Source of the DNA: Cinclus cinclus
Taxonomy: Eukaryota > Chordata > Aves > Passeriformes > Cinclidae
Direction: 5' to 3'
NCBI RefSeq assembly: GCF_963662255.1
Contig: NC_085055.1
Location: 1,721,979 to 1,785,978, forward strand
DNA: 64,000 bases
Positions 32,462 through 43,235 of this stretch are shown piece by piece. Position numbers and translations under genes: made by a program. Each line of letters opens with the position of its first letter. Position 1 is the stretch's first letter. The notes beneath the pieces were generated by a model that saw only the letters and a program-made list of their open reading frames with translations, was not told where the DNA came from and searched no databases.

Positions 32462-33460
32462 GACTGGGGTCCCGGGGATGAGGGATCAGGGATTGGGGTC
32501 CCGGGGATGAGGGATCAGGGATTGGGGTCCCGGGGGTGAGGGAACAGGGATTGGGGTCCCGGGGATGAGGGAACAGGAATTGGGGTCCCGGGGGTGAGGG
32601 AACAGGAATTGGGGTCCCGGGGGTGAGGGATCAGGGATTGGGGTCCCGGGGATGAGGGAACAGGGATTGGGGTCCCGGGGGTGAGGGATCAGGAATTGGG
32701 GTCCCGGGGATCAGGGATCAGGGATTGGGGTCCCGGGGATGAGGGAACAGGGATTGGGGTCCCGGGGATGAGGGAACAGGGATTGGGGTCCCGGGGATGA
32801 GAGAACAGGGATTGGGGTCCCGGGGATGAGGGAACAGGAATTGGGGTCCCGGGGATGAGGGATCAGGAATTGGGGTCCCGGGGGTGAGGGAACAGGGATT
32901 GGGGTCCCGGGGATGAGGGAACAGGGATTGGGGTCCCGGGGGTGAGGGAACAGGGATTGGGGTCCCGGGGATGAGGGAACAGGGATTGGGGTCCCGGGGG
33001 TGAGGGATCAGGAATTGGGGTCCCGGGGATGAGGGATCAGGGACTGGGGTCCCGGGGATGAGGGATCAGGGACTGGGGTCCCAGGGGTGAGGGATCAGGA
33101 ATTGGGGTCCCGGGGATGAGGGATCAGGGATTGGGGTCCCGGGGGATGAGGGATCAGGGATTGGGGTCCCGGGGGATGAGGGATCAGGGATTGGGGTCCC
33201 GGGGGGTGAGGGATCAGGGATTGGGGTCCCGGGGGGTGAGGGATCAGGGATTGGGGTCCCGGGGGTGAGGGATCAGGGATTGGGGTCCCGGGGATGAGGG
33301 ATCAGGGATTGGGGTCCCGGGGATGAGGGAACAGGGATTGGGGTCCCGGGGGTGAGGGAACAGGGATTGGGGTCCCGGGGGTGAGGGATCAGGAATTGGG
33401 GTCCCGGGGGTGAGGGATCAGGAATTGGGGTCCCGGGGATGAGGGATCAGGGATTGGGGT
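32462..33460. repeat. 29-bp GC-rich minisatellite, about 34 copies
   Basis: Unit ggggtcccggggatgaggga then tcagggatt. Variant positions: atgagg/gtgagg, atcagg/aacagg, ggatt/gaatt/ggact. Diverged relatives continue to about 33880. Confidence 0.97.
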
Positions 33461-33885
33461 CTCAGAGGCACCAAGCAGAGGGTCAGAGTCCCTCTGGGAA
33501 AGGGGTCAGGGTTTGGGGTCCTGGATTTCCCCTATCAGAGGATGAGGGGTCATGGATTGGGGTCCTGGATTTCCCCTGAGCAGAGAGTGATGGAACAGGG
33601 CAATCCCAGAGTCCTGGGATTCCCCTAAAACACCGAGCAGAGGGTGAGGGGCCGGGGATCGGGGTCCCGGGGGATCGGGGATCAGGGGGCAGGGATTGGG
33701 GTCCCGGGGATGAGGGATTGGGGTCTCGGGGGATCGGAGATCAGGGATTGGGGTCCCGGGGGCGAGGGATCAGGGATTGGGGTCCCAGGGGTGAGGGAAC
33801 AGGGATTGGGGTCCCGGGGGCAAGGGATCAGGGATCGGAGATTGGGGTCCCGGGGTTCCCCCAGCAGAGGGTGAGGGTCCCCCCC
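33461..33885. repeat. Diverged continuation of the 29-bp array
   Basis: Same words (ggattggggtcccggggg, gagggatcaggg) interrupted by non-repeat sequence at 33465-33640. Confidence 0.8.
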
Positions 33886-34404
33886 AGTGGGGTCAGGGGT
33901 TGAAAAGATCCCAAATCCTTTGAGCACAGACTCACCCAGGGCAGGAGGAGCAGTGAAGGACAGAACTCCGTGGTGGCACCGAATTCTCTCCGGCCCCAAA
34001 ACCATCCCTGATCCCGAAGATTGGACCAAACCCAGTCCCTGACCCCACCCAATCCCAAAAATCTCTGTAATTCCCTAAAACCCGACCCAAACCAATCCCC
34101 AAAATTCTCTGCAATTCCCTAAAACCCCTCTCCAGCCACCGAGCTCAGCCCTGGATAAAATCCTACAACAACTGCTCCCCCATCCCAAACTTTTCTCTCC
34201 CGAGCACCGCTGTTCCCGTCTCCGAGAGAGAGAGAGAAAAAGAGAAAACAAGAGAGAGAAAAAGTCCCTGGGAGAAAGAAATTAAAAAAAAATAAAAATG
34301 GGAAAACTCTTAACCTTCCCCAGCTGCGTGTCCCTAACGGGAGCTCGGGGGTTGCTCAGGTGGGATCTGGTTCCCCTGGGATTGGAGGAAATGGCAGCAC
34401 CAAA

Positions 34405-34882
34405 AACGCAGCACCAAAGGAGAGAAATGCCTCATTTAAATTAAAATACAAAGTAGTGAAGATGCCACCAAAATGTTCTTTGATACAGGAATTATTGCGT
34501 TATTTAACAGCGCTTTTGTGCCAAAAAATGCAGCACTAAAGGACATCAGCACCTCATTTAAATTAAAATATAAAGTATTGAAGGAGTCACCAAAATGTCC
34601 TTTGAGAGAGGAATTGGTTTGTTGTTTAACATTTCTTTTGTACCAAAAAAAAACAGGACCAAAGGACAGCAATCCCTCATTTAAATTAATTTATAAAGTA
34701 CTGAAGATTTCACCCAAATGTCCTTTAATACGGGAATTGTTTTGGTATTTAAGGGTGCTTTTGTACCAAAAATGCAGCACCAAAGGACAGCACCACCTCA
34801 TTTAAATTAAAATATGAAGTAGTGAAGGAGTCACCCAAATGCCCTTTAATACAGGAAATAATTTATTAATTAACAATATTTT
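34405..34882. repeat. About 122-bp tandem repeat, 4 copies
   Basis: catttaaattaaaatataaa recurs at about 34433, 34555, 34678 and 34799, with gcagcaccaaaggacagcac between. Confidence 0.93.
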
Positions 34883-35462
34883 GTTCCAGCCCTGTTTCAA
34901 TGCAGCCCCATCCCCAATTTGCTCCCAGCAGAATAAAAATGTCTTTTTTAAAATAAAATAAAATTTCCATTTAAATCTGCAATATTTGGTACAACCACAG
35001 GTTACCTCTGGTTCAATGTCCGTGGTCAACCAATTTCAAATCCAAGTCATTCCTGTCCTGGAATGAAAATGAAAAATCCTGTGACAGGATTTTTGGGGGG
35101 ATTTTTTGGTGTCATCGTGGCTTTTATCAAACCCTGCGAGTGTTGATTGCATCTTTAATTTTATTAATTTCAGTGATCCAGGTTTGGCAGGCCAGGCTGC
35201 TGGGGAAAGGATAACTCAGGGTGGAAAAAAACCCAACAATCATCACCCAAAAGCAACCAGGGCTCCACCCGGGAGCAGCGATTGCGCTGGGAAAGAGCTG
35301 CTAGAAAAGCAGGGATTTCATGTGCCAAGGGTTAATTCTGAGCAGGCTTTAACTGCTGGGTTTAACTGGTGCTGCTGGGACCAAACTGGGCAGCCCTGGA
35401 GGCTCCTGCCAGCCCAGAAGTTTATTTTTGTGGAGATTGGGAAGGCAAAAAAATCAGCATTT

Positions 35463-35885
35463 TCACAATAAACATGAGGGGCTGGGGCTTTATCTTAATT
35501 TTTTGAATTTATTTTAATTTCAGAATAAACACGAGGGGCTGGGGCATTAATTTAACTTTTTGAATTTATTTTAATTTCAGAATAAACACGAAGGGCTGGG
35601 GCATTAATTTAACTTTTTGAATTTATTTTAATTTCAGAATAAACACGAAGGGCTGGGGTGTTAATTTAACTTTTTGAATTTAATTCAATTTCAGAATAAA
35701 CACGAGGGGCTGGGGCATTAATTTAATTTTTTGAATTTAATTCAATTTCAGAATAAACACGAGGGGCTGGGGCGTTAATTTAACTTTTTGGGATTTTTTT
35801 AATTTCAGAATAGACACGAGGGGCTGGGGCGTTAATTTAACTTTTTTGGATTTATTTTAATTTCAGAATATACACGAGGGGCTGA
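35463..35885. repeat. 57-bp tandem repeat, 7-8 copies
   Basis: Unit aataaacacgaggggctggg then gcattaatttaactttttga and atttattttaatttcag. Six copies keep an exact AATAAA. Confidence 0.95.
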
Positions 35886-35919
35886 GGTTTTGGGGGTCAA
35901 GCTGCTGCTGAGTATCCCA

Positions 35920-36000
35920 GGACGATGGAATATCCTGAGCTGGAAGGGATCCACAGGGATCAAATCAGGATCCCAGCTCTGCCGTTGGAAGTGCTCCAGG
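35920..36000 (-). mobile_element. CR1 3' fragment
   Basis: gatggaatatcctgagctgg, aagggatccacagggatcaa. Confidence 0.7.
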
Positions 36001-37929
36001 AAAATTCCCCCATTCCTGATTTTTGGGGTTTCCATGGCCTGAGCCCCGTGCTGGCAGCAGAGCTCCTGTCCCAGGGTGGTTTTGGAGGAATTTGCCCAGA
36101 TCTCACCCAGGCTCATCCATCGGCGATAATTCCCAATTTTCCTTTGTTTAGACTGATGCAATCTCTGAAATGTTATAAACCTTGATCCCCGGGCAGCACT
36201 CCTGACTAATTAAAACCCATCATTAACTGGAGCAAGCCCATGAGGAGCAGCAGGAGTGCCATTCCCAGACCATGGGAAGAGCATTTCCCGCTGGATTTGC
36301 ATCCCGAGGACTGAGCGGCAGTAAATAAAATTACATTTTTTACCATTTTCTCTCCAATATAAAGATTTCACATTTAAACACAATTGTTAACTTTCCTTGA
36401 CGAATTCTGGCTCAAAATTCCATTGGTTTTCCTAAAGCACCAGAGCCAATGGATACATTCAATTTTCCCGGGGGAATTTTCTCTGAAAAACCCCCAAATA
36501 TTTTATGAATGAACCACGAACATTCACCTCCAGATAATCCCTCACATGCCTCAAAAATCTGGGGAGTTTCAGCTCCTGGAATCGCTCTGCTCGATGGGAT
36601 TTGGGAGTTTCTCCATCCATTCCTCCTTCAGGCTGATGGATGCAATGCCTGGATTTGATTCAAGATCTCGGGATTGAGTTTTAAGGGAGCAAAAGCAGCT
36701 CCCGGGAAAGAAAAATGGATTTTCCAAGGGTTCCATTCATCTTGCACAGCACAAGGACAACTCAAAATTAACATTTTGGAGAGGTTCGAGGATGTAAAAT
36801 CCATAATTTACTGCAAGAGCTCTGGAATGGTGGAAAAACCACAGAGAAGGTTTATATGGAGCAAAATCCACAATAAAAGTGGGAAGGGGATGAACAGACA
36901 CAAGAGGTGTAGGGCAATTATTTAGGGATAATAAAGGGGAGGGAATGGCAGCGTCCAATTTAAGGAGAAATTAATGGGAATGTGCATAATTGCTGCTGCT
37001 TTTCCTAGGAAAGTTGTGCTTCACATCCCAGAGCTCTGCTCAGGGTTGGGAGAGGGGTTTGTGCCTTAAATTTCTGGGGTTTAGAGCAGAGAAATTGAAA
37101 ATGCATCATTATTTCCAAAATAATGATAAACCAATAAATATTTCCCAGCCTGAAGCAGGAGCAGCACCCAGGGAAATGCCTCTAAATCACCCATGGAATT
37201 AGAAGAATAATTAAGAAATATTTACTTACCATTATATCCAATCCCTTTTTTTTTTTTTTAACGCTGTGATTAATTAAATTCCCAGATTTCCTGCTAGACT
37301 CTGAATACATTAGACATGTTAATTAATTTTCTCCAACAACTCATTAAGGGCCCCAAATGCTGCAGATCCCACTTGAGTCAGTCATTCCTTGCTTTGCATT
37401 GGAAATCTTTCCATGCTCATCCCTCAGGCCCAGCTCCCACACGGAGCGAAAGGCACTTCCCATAAAATCCTGGGAATTTTTAGCAGAGAAAGTTCTTTTG
37501 GGGACATCAGGATTTATTAATTAACCAGGCAAGATTGAAGGGGGAATTTCCCAGCACCAAAATGAAGTTCCCAGCATGCATCCGAAGCCATCTCCAGGTG
37601 TTTCCAAGGATAAATCCAGCATTTTCCAAGTGTTTCCATGTGATTTGATTTTAAAATAATTTAATCATTTAGAATTCTTGACATTTGAAAGTGAATTGGT
37701 GATTTTAAACTATTTCAATAATAAATAATACGATTTTTTTTTTGCTTTTATCTGGAGCATGAAATGGGGAATTCTCCATTTTCATCCAGACCAGGAATCC
37801 AAGGAAAAAGTTGGAAATTTGGGGTGGGGTCTCTGCTGCCTGGACCCATCGTGTCCTGTCAGGAAAGGTGGGGTTTGTATGGATCTCCCTCAATCCCATG
37901 GAAAAACTGGAGATGGGATTCCCATCTTA
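36001..37929. other. Unassigned single-copy sequence
   Basis: Mixed to AT-rich with no repeat array and no recognisable exon. A T-rich run is present at 37247-37259. Confidence 0.5.
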
Positions 37930-38480
37930 TCACAGAATCCCGAAATGGTTTGGGTTGGAAGGAGCTTTAAATCCCATCCCATCCCATCCCATTATCCCAT
38001 CCCATTATCCCATCCCATCCCATTATCCCATCCCATCCCATCCCATCCCATCCCATCCCATCCCATCCCATCCCATCCCATCCCATCCCATCCCATCCCA
38101 TCCCATCCCATCCCATCCCATCCCATCCCATCCCATCCCATCCCATCCCATTATCCCATCCCATCCCATTATCCCATCCCATCCCATCCCATTATCCCAT
38201 CCCATCCCATCCCATCCCATCCCATCCCATCCCATCCCATCCCATCCCATTATCCCATCCCATCCCATCCCATCCCATTATCCCATTCCCACCCTTTTGG
38301 GAACTTCCACTGTCCCAGGGTGTTCCAGCCCCAATGTCCAGCCTGGCCTTGGGCACTGCCAGGGATCCAGGGGCAGCCACAGCTGCTCTGGGAATTCCAG
38401 CCCAGCCAGGAATTCCCAATCCCCAACATCCCATGGAAATCCCACCTCCACACACAGGTCCTGTCTGCAGTTCCCTGGAT
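37930..38480 (-). mobile_element. CR1 3' fragment interrupted by a CCCAT expansion
   Basis: Starts cacagaatcccgaaatggtt and gggttggaaggagctttaaa; continues after the array with tccactgtcccagggtgttc, aatgtccagcctggccttgg, and agccacagctgctctgggaa. Confidence 0.9.
37970..38286. repeat. (CCCAT)n array, about 60 units, inside CR1
   Basis: Near-perfect pentamers with scattered ccattat interruptions, reading gggat on the other strand, as in the 25.6-kb array. Confidence 0.97.
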
Positions 38481-38819
38481 TTTCCTTTCTTCCCCTTTTG
38501 GAAGTGGGAATGATGGTTTCCCATCTTCACGCCTACTGGAAGACTGCAACCTCAGATCCCTCTAATTAGTAGGGTGAGGAAAATGATCCCTTTAGCTTCG
38601 TGGATTTAATTCCTGATTTAATTCCTGGGTTTCAGGTTGTTTTCAAAGGGGCTCCCAGGCAGTTCTGGGAATGCAGGAGCTCCTGGATTTTGGTTGGGCA
38701 GGGAGTGCTCGCTGTTCCAGAATCCAGTGGGGATGAAGCAGTTTGGATCCAAGGAACACTCCCAGATCCTGCTTTCCCAGCCAGATCTCTTTGTGTCCTT
38801 CCCTGTGCTGGCCCATCCA

Positions 38820-39262
38820 TCAGATCCTTTCCATGGGATCAGACCCTTCCCATGGGATCAGCTCCTTTCCATGGGATCAGACCCTTCCCATGAGATCAGC
38901 TCCTTCCTATGGGATCAGACCCTTCCCATGGGATCAGACCCTTCCCATGGGATCAGCTCCTTTCTATGGGATCAGACCCTTCCCATGGGATCAGCTCCTT
39001 CCTATGGGATCAGACCCTTCCCATGGGATCAGCTCCTTCCTATGGGATCAGACCCTTCCCATGGGATCAGACCCTTCCCATGGGATCAGCTCCTTCCTAT
39101 GGGATCAGCTCCTTCCTATGGGATCAGACCCTTCCCATGAGATCAGCTCCTTCCTATGGGATCAGACCCTTCCCATGGGATCAGACCCTTCCCATGGGAT
39201 CAGCTCCTTCCTATGGGATCAGACCCTTCCCATGGGATCAGACCCTTCCCATGGGATCAGCC
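38820..39262. repeat. 19-bp tandem repeat of two interleaved types, about 23 copies
   Basis: Type A gggatcagacccttcccat and type B gggatcagctccttcctat alternate irregularly. Confidence 0.96.
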
Positions 39263-39459
39263 CCCAGGAGAACAAGGAAGGACAATTCCAGCTCCTGGGA
39301 AGGGCAGGGAGAGTTTTCCTGCATGGAGAGGTGAGGGAGAGGGGGTGGAGCTCAGGAGACAAAATAATTCTATGGAATTCTGGAGTTTGGAGGCATGAGG
39401 GAGCACCAGGGGTTGTTTGGCTGAGCCTTACAGAGAATTCTGACCTAAGAAAAATTGGC

Positions 39460-39480
39460 TACTACTACTACTACTACTAC

Positions 39481-39515
<35 letters not shown>

Positions 39516-39527
39516 ATTATTATTATT
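39460..39527. repeat. (CTA)n(TTA)n microsatellite
   Basis: ctactacta switches to ttattatta, with one taattatt break. Confidence 0.95.
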
Positions 39528-39794
39528 TTCCTTTTATTGCCTGACAAAGCAGAAATCTTTTCCCAAGTTTAGGCTCAGAGCACGGACACTTTACCACGTG
39601 CTCGAAATCCTTGGAATTACCGCCGGAAAGTGGATTTTTGGCAGTGTTAGGAACCCCTTAAGGATGTACCTGAAGTGCATCATAAACCCCAGTGAAGCCA
39701 CTTGGGTGCAGATTTGGGACTGGAGTTGTGTAAAATAAAATTCCATCGAGGATGGAGTGGGCTGTTTGGGGTTTGTGCAGGCACTTGGGTTATA

Positions 39795-40183
39795 AAATAT
39801 AAAGTATGTAAAATATAAAAATATAAAATATAACATAGAAAATAGAATATAGAATATAGAATCGATAAAATAAAATATAGAAAATAGAATCTATAGAATA
39901 TAGAATCTATAGAATCTAGAATCTAGAATATAGAATCTAGAATATAGAATATACAATATACAATATGCAATATACACTATTTAAATAAAATATAGAATTT
40001 AGAAAATGAAATACATAAAATAAAATATAGGAAATAGAAAATAGAAAGTATAAGACAGAATATAGGATATAGGATACATAAAACAGTATATAGAAAATAG
40101 ATTACGGAATACAATAAAATACAATAAAATACAATAAAATAAAATAAAAATAAAATAAAAATAAAATAAAATAAAATAAAATA
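39795..40183. repeat. AT-rich tandem array (atagaatatagaat / aaataaaat)
   Basis: About 390 bp of degenerate tatagaa and taaaata words ending in an (aaaat)n run. Confidence 0.92.
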
Positions 40184-40589
40184 CCTCGCTGCATTCCCTA
40201 CAAAGCAGCGCTCAGAGCCGGCCCCAAAGCTGCCTGTAAATCCATGAATCCATGAATCCATCAATCCCAGTTTCGCTCATTCGCGTGGCTGGGAATGTCA
40301 GCGGCTCCATCCCTACCCTGGAGCTGTGCCAGAAGTTTCTCATCTCGCTGCCTGTGGGCTGCTCTCTCCCTCTCTGGCTCTTCCCATTTTTTTCCCTCCC
40401 TCTCTTGGAGGATTTTTCTGGTGCCTTTGGAGTGAGCTCAACTCCAGGGTTTGCAGCTTCCTGCTATTCCACGGGAGGAGCCGAATCCTGCCTCTTTTTC
40501 CTGGGAAACTTCACCATGCTCCTGGTAAGGGATGGAATTCCTGCCCCAAACCCCTTCTGGTGCAGCCCTGGGATGGAGCAGCTCCCTCG

Positions 40590-40720
40590 GGAATCATTCA
40601 GGGATGAAGGGATGCATGGATGGAGGGATGGATGATGCAGGGATGAAGGGATGGAGGGATGGAGGGATGGAGAGATGGAGGGATGGATGATGCAGGGATG
40701 AATGGATGGAGGGATGCAGG
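40590..40720. repeat. GGAT-rich tetranucleotide-like array
   Basis: gggatggagggatgg and gatgatgcagggatgaa words. Confidence 0.9.
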
Positions 40721-40734
40721 GAGTGTGGGATTCC

Positions 40735-41300
40735 CACCGGGACATGGATGTCCCTCGGCAACCAGGGATGCGCGGGCAGATTTCCGTAAGGAATTTGGGA
40801 TCCGGCGGCGCTTTTACCTTGGGAGAAGGAGGCTGGAGCGATGCGATTCCTGGAAGTTTATGAAGGGAATTTAAGGCTGGGTTCTGTGCTGGGGAACGAG
40901 GGGTAACAATTCCAAACAGCGCTTGGAAAAGATGCCTGAGATTCCCAGGGATTCTCAGGGATTCCCAGGGATTCTCAGGAATTCTCGGGCTGCTGTGGCA
41001 GATTTTCCCCTGGATTTCACAGCCTTTTTTTCTTTTGGCTGTGCAATTACTGAGGGGGAGAAGAAACGTGGCTGTGCTTCCCGGGGGGAACAGCCCGCGG
41101 CTCTGAGCTCGGAATTCCGCAGGGATTTCAGCTCCCGGCCATCCAAGCGCTGGCACAGCCGGGGGGTGGATGCAGGGCTCCGCGAGCCGAGAGTTCGCTG
41201 TTTGTCAGCACGGAGGAGCTGATCCCGATGAAGTCATCCCGGGAATGCTGCGGGACCAATCCGGGCTCCGGCAGTGGGCAGAGGACTGAGATAATTCCTC
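40735..41300. other. CpG-enriched single-copy segment
   Basis: Several CpG-dense patches (40780-40830, 41080-41300) with a 12-bp repeat gattcccagg/gattctcagg at 40938-40985. May be a small CpG island; no exon recognised. Confidence 0.3.
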
Positions 41301-41474
41301 GGGGCAGGATTCATTGTTTATTTTTGGCGTTCCTGCCGGAGCGGTTGGAGCAGGGCTGGCTGGGTTCGGCATCCAGGCGCTTTTCCCAGCGCGCTGGAGC
41401 GGAGATTCCCTCAGGAGCAGATTCCAGAGGGTGATTCCTTCCATCCCAAACTCCATCCCCCCTGCGCTGGGCAC

Positions 41475-41554
41475 AGAAATCCCACGAGGCTCTTCCAAAC
41501 TTCATTCCCAGGACACAGAAATCCCACGAGGCTTTTCCAAACCTCGTTCCCAGG
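41475..41554. repeat. About 40-bp tandem duplication
   Basis: cagaaatcccacgaggcttt occurs twice with ccaaac(t/c)tc(a/g)ttcccagg. Confidence 0.85.
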
Positions 41555-43184
41555 CAATCCATCGGGATGTGATGGATGGGAGTGATATAAACACCAGAGG
41601 GTGGAAATAAAACAGGGAGAGACACTCGGAGGAAATGCAGGGATTTGGGAATGGTTCCTCAGGAATTCCAAGGGCAGGGAGCCGACTCTCAGGTGAGGAT
41701 CCATCCTGCGCATCCCATTCCTCACGGGAGGAGGAGGCTGAACACACTGGGATTAGTGGATCCTCCACAGCTCTGAGTTCCAGAGTGGGTGGCTGGAAAT
41801 CAGCAAATACTGAATTCTCATTTTCCCCAAGCTGGATTTAATCCGGGTTTCTCTGTTTTCCAGGATAACTTGTCAGGCAATGGAAATTAATTTGTTAAAT
41901 TGCACAGGGAAGAACAGGCTCCATTAGGAACGCCTCACTTACCCCGAGCTGAGTTTATTTGTATTCCCCGTCCTGGTTCAAGCTTTTCAGCTTCTCAAAA
42001 GGTTGGAGAAGCTCTAGAGGAGTCATATAAATAAAATAAATCCAGAAGAATTTCCCTGAGCTGGGATTCACTCCATGTTCCCTACGCAGCACTGTCAAAC
42101 CTCTGGGATTGTGTTTAATATTTTGTCCCCTGCTTTCCCTGAGTATTCCACGGCACAGGGAGCACTGGAGTCCTTTCCCTGCTTTAAATCCCTTAAAACT
42201 CAGATTTTTTTTCCATGAGGTTCCTGCATGTTCCTGCTCTGGCAGTTTTGGGGATTCCTGGAATCCCAATAAAACCAGGGAGACTCTTCAGGTACCCCAG
42301 GGCTAAAGCCTGGCTTTGTGAACAGACCTGAAATACAGGGAAGAGATCAAATGCCAGGGAATGTTTGTACTTCCAGCAATTTCCCTGGATGCCAAAGGAA
42401 ACACGGGAATAAACAACAAACTGCTCGGGGTGGGCTCTCTGAAGGGGAAATTTTCCTGTTTCATGGGGAAACCTGTAACCATTTTAAAGACCTGTGGCTC
42501 TCAGTGTGCTGATTCCAGCTGGGAAAACACAGCAAAGCCAATATTCCGTATTTTCTACAGCTGGAAAACCTGACTGCAGCATCCTGGAGCACAAGGATTC
42601 GGGTGGGCAGGAGAAGTGGGGCACATCCAGGTGCTGTCCCAGATTTCTGTGCTGTCCCCACAGAACAGAGGCTGGGACTGAGCTCCAACTCACTCCTCTA
42701 CGAGAGGTTGGATGAGAAAATACAGGGTGTAAACACAGAGAGTAAACACAGAGAGTTACAGAAATCACCCAGAGAAAACATGGAAATGTCTCCTGAAACA
42801 AGGATCTTGTCTGGGGTTTAATTGGAGCTTGGGCTGCTCTGCTCATCCCAGGTTTTCAGCAGGATCTTACCGTGGGGACATTTCCATTCAGCAGGGTCAG
42901 AGCCTTCGAAGGGTCTAAAGAGTGGTTTTGGGGGAAAAATATCCATGAGGGAAAGGAATTCTCAGCTCTTCTCCTTCTCTGTGAGACCTGGAGACTGAAC
43001 TGGAACAATCCCTCGTTTAAAGGGAGGTTAAGGGAGTGGAAACAGGAAAACTGGAAAAATGGGAATTTGAGAACCAATCCTACACTGACCTGGGCCAGTG
43101 AACCCCGCTGGGTGGTCCAGGCTGAGCCGCTGGGAACAACATAGAGAGGAGCTCCCCTAGGAAAGGGAGATGGAATAGGGGGCT

Positions 43185-43235
43185 TAGGAATATCCTTGAG
43201 GCCCTTCCCAACTTTAATAATTCCATGATTCCCAC
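43185..43235 (+). mobile_element. Short CR1 tail
   Basis: aatatccttgaggcccttcc, aactttaataattccatgat. Confidence 0.55.

Noticed and set aside
38820..39262. CRISPR-like regular repeats (also at 5328 and 32462)
   Set aside because: Units are directly adjacent with no unique spacers, and the genome is clearly a vertebrate's.
40741..40793. ATG CGC GGG CAG with a downstream gtaagg as a first exon of IQCJ
   Set aside because: The encoded residues do not fit the expected start and no other support was seen.
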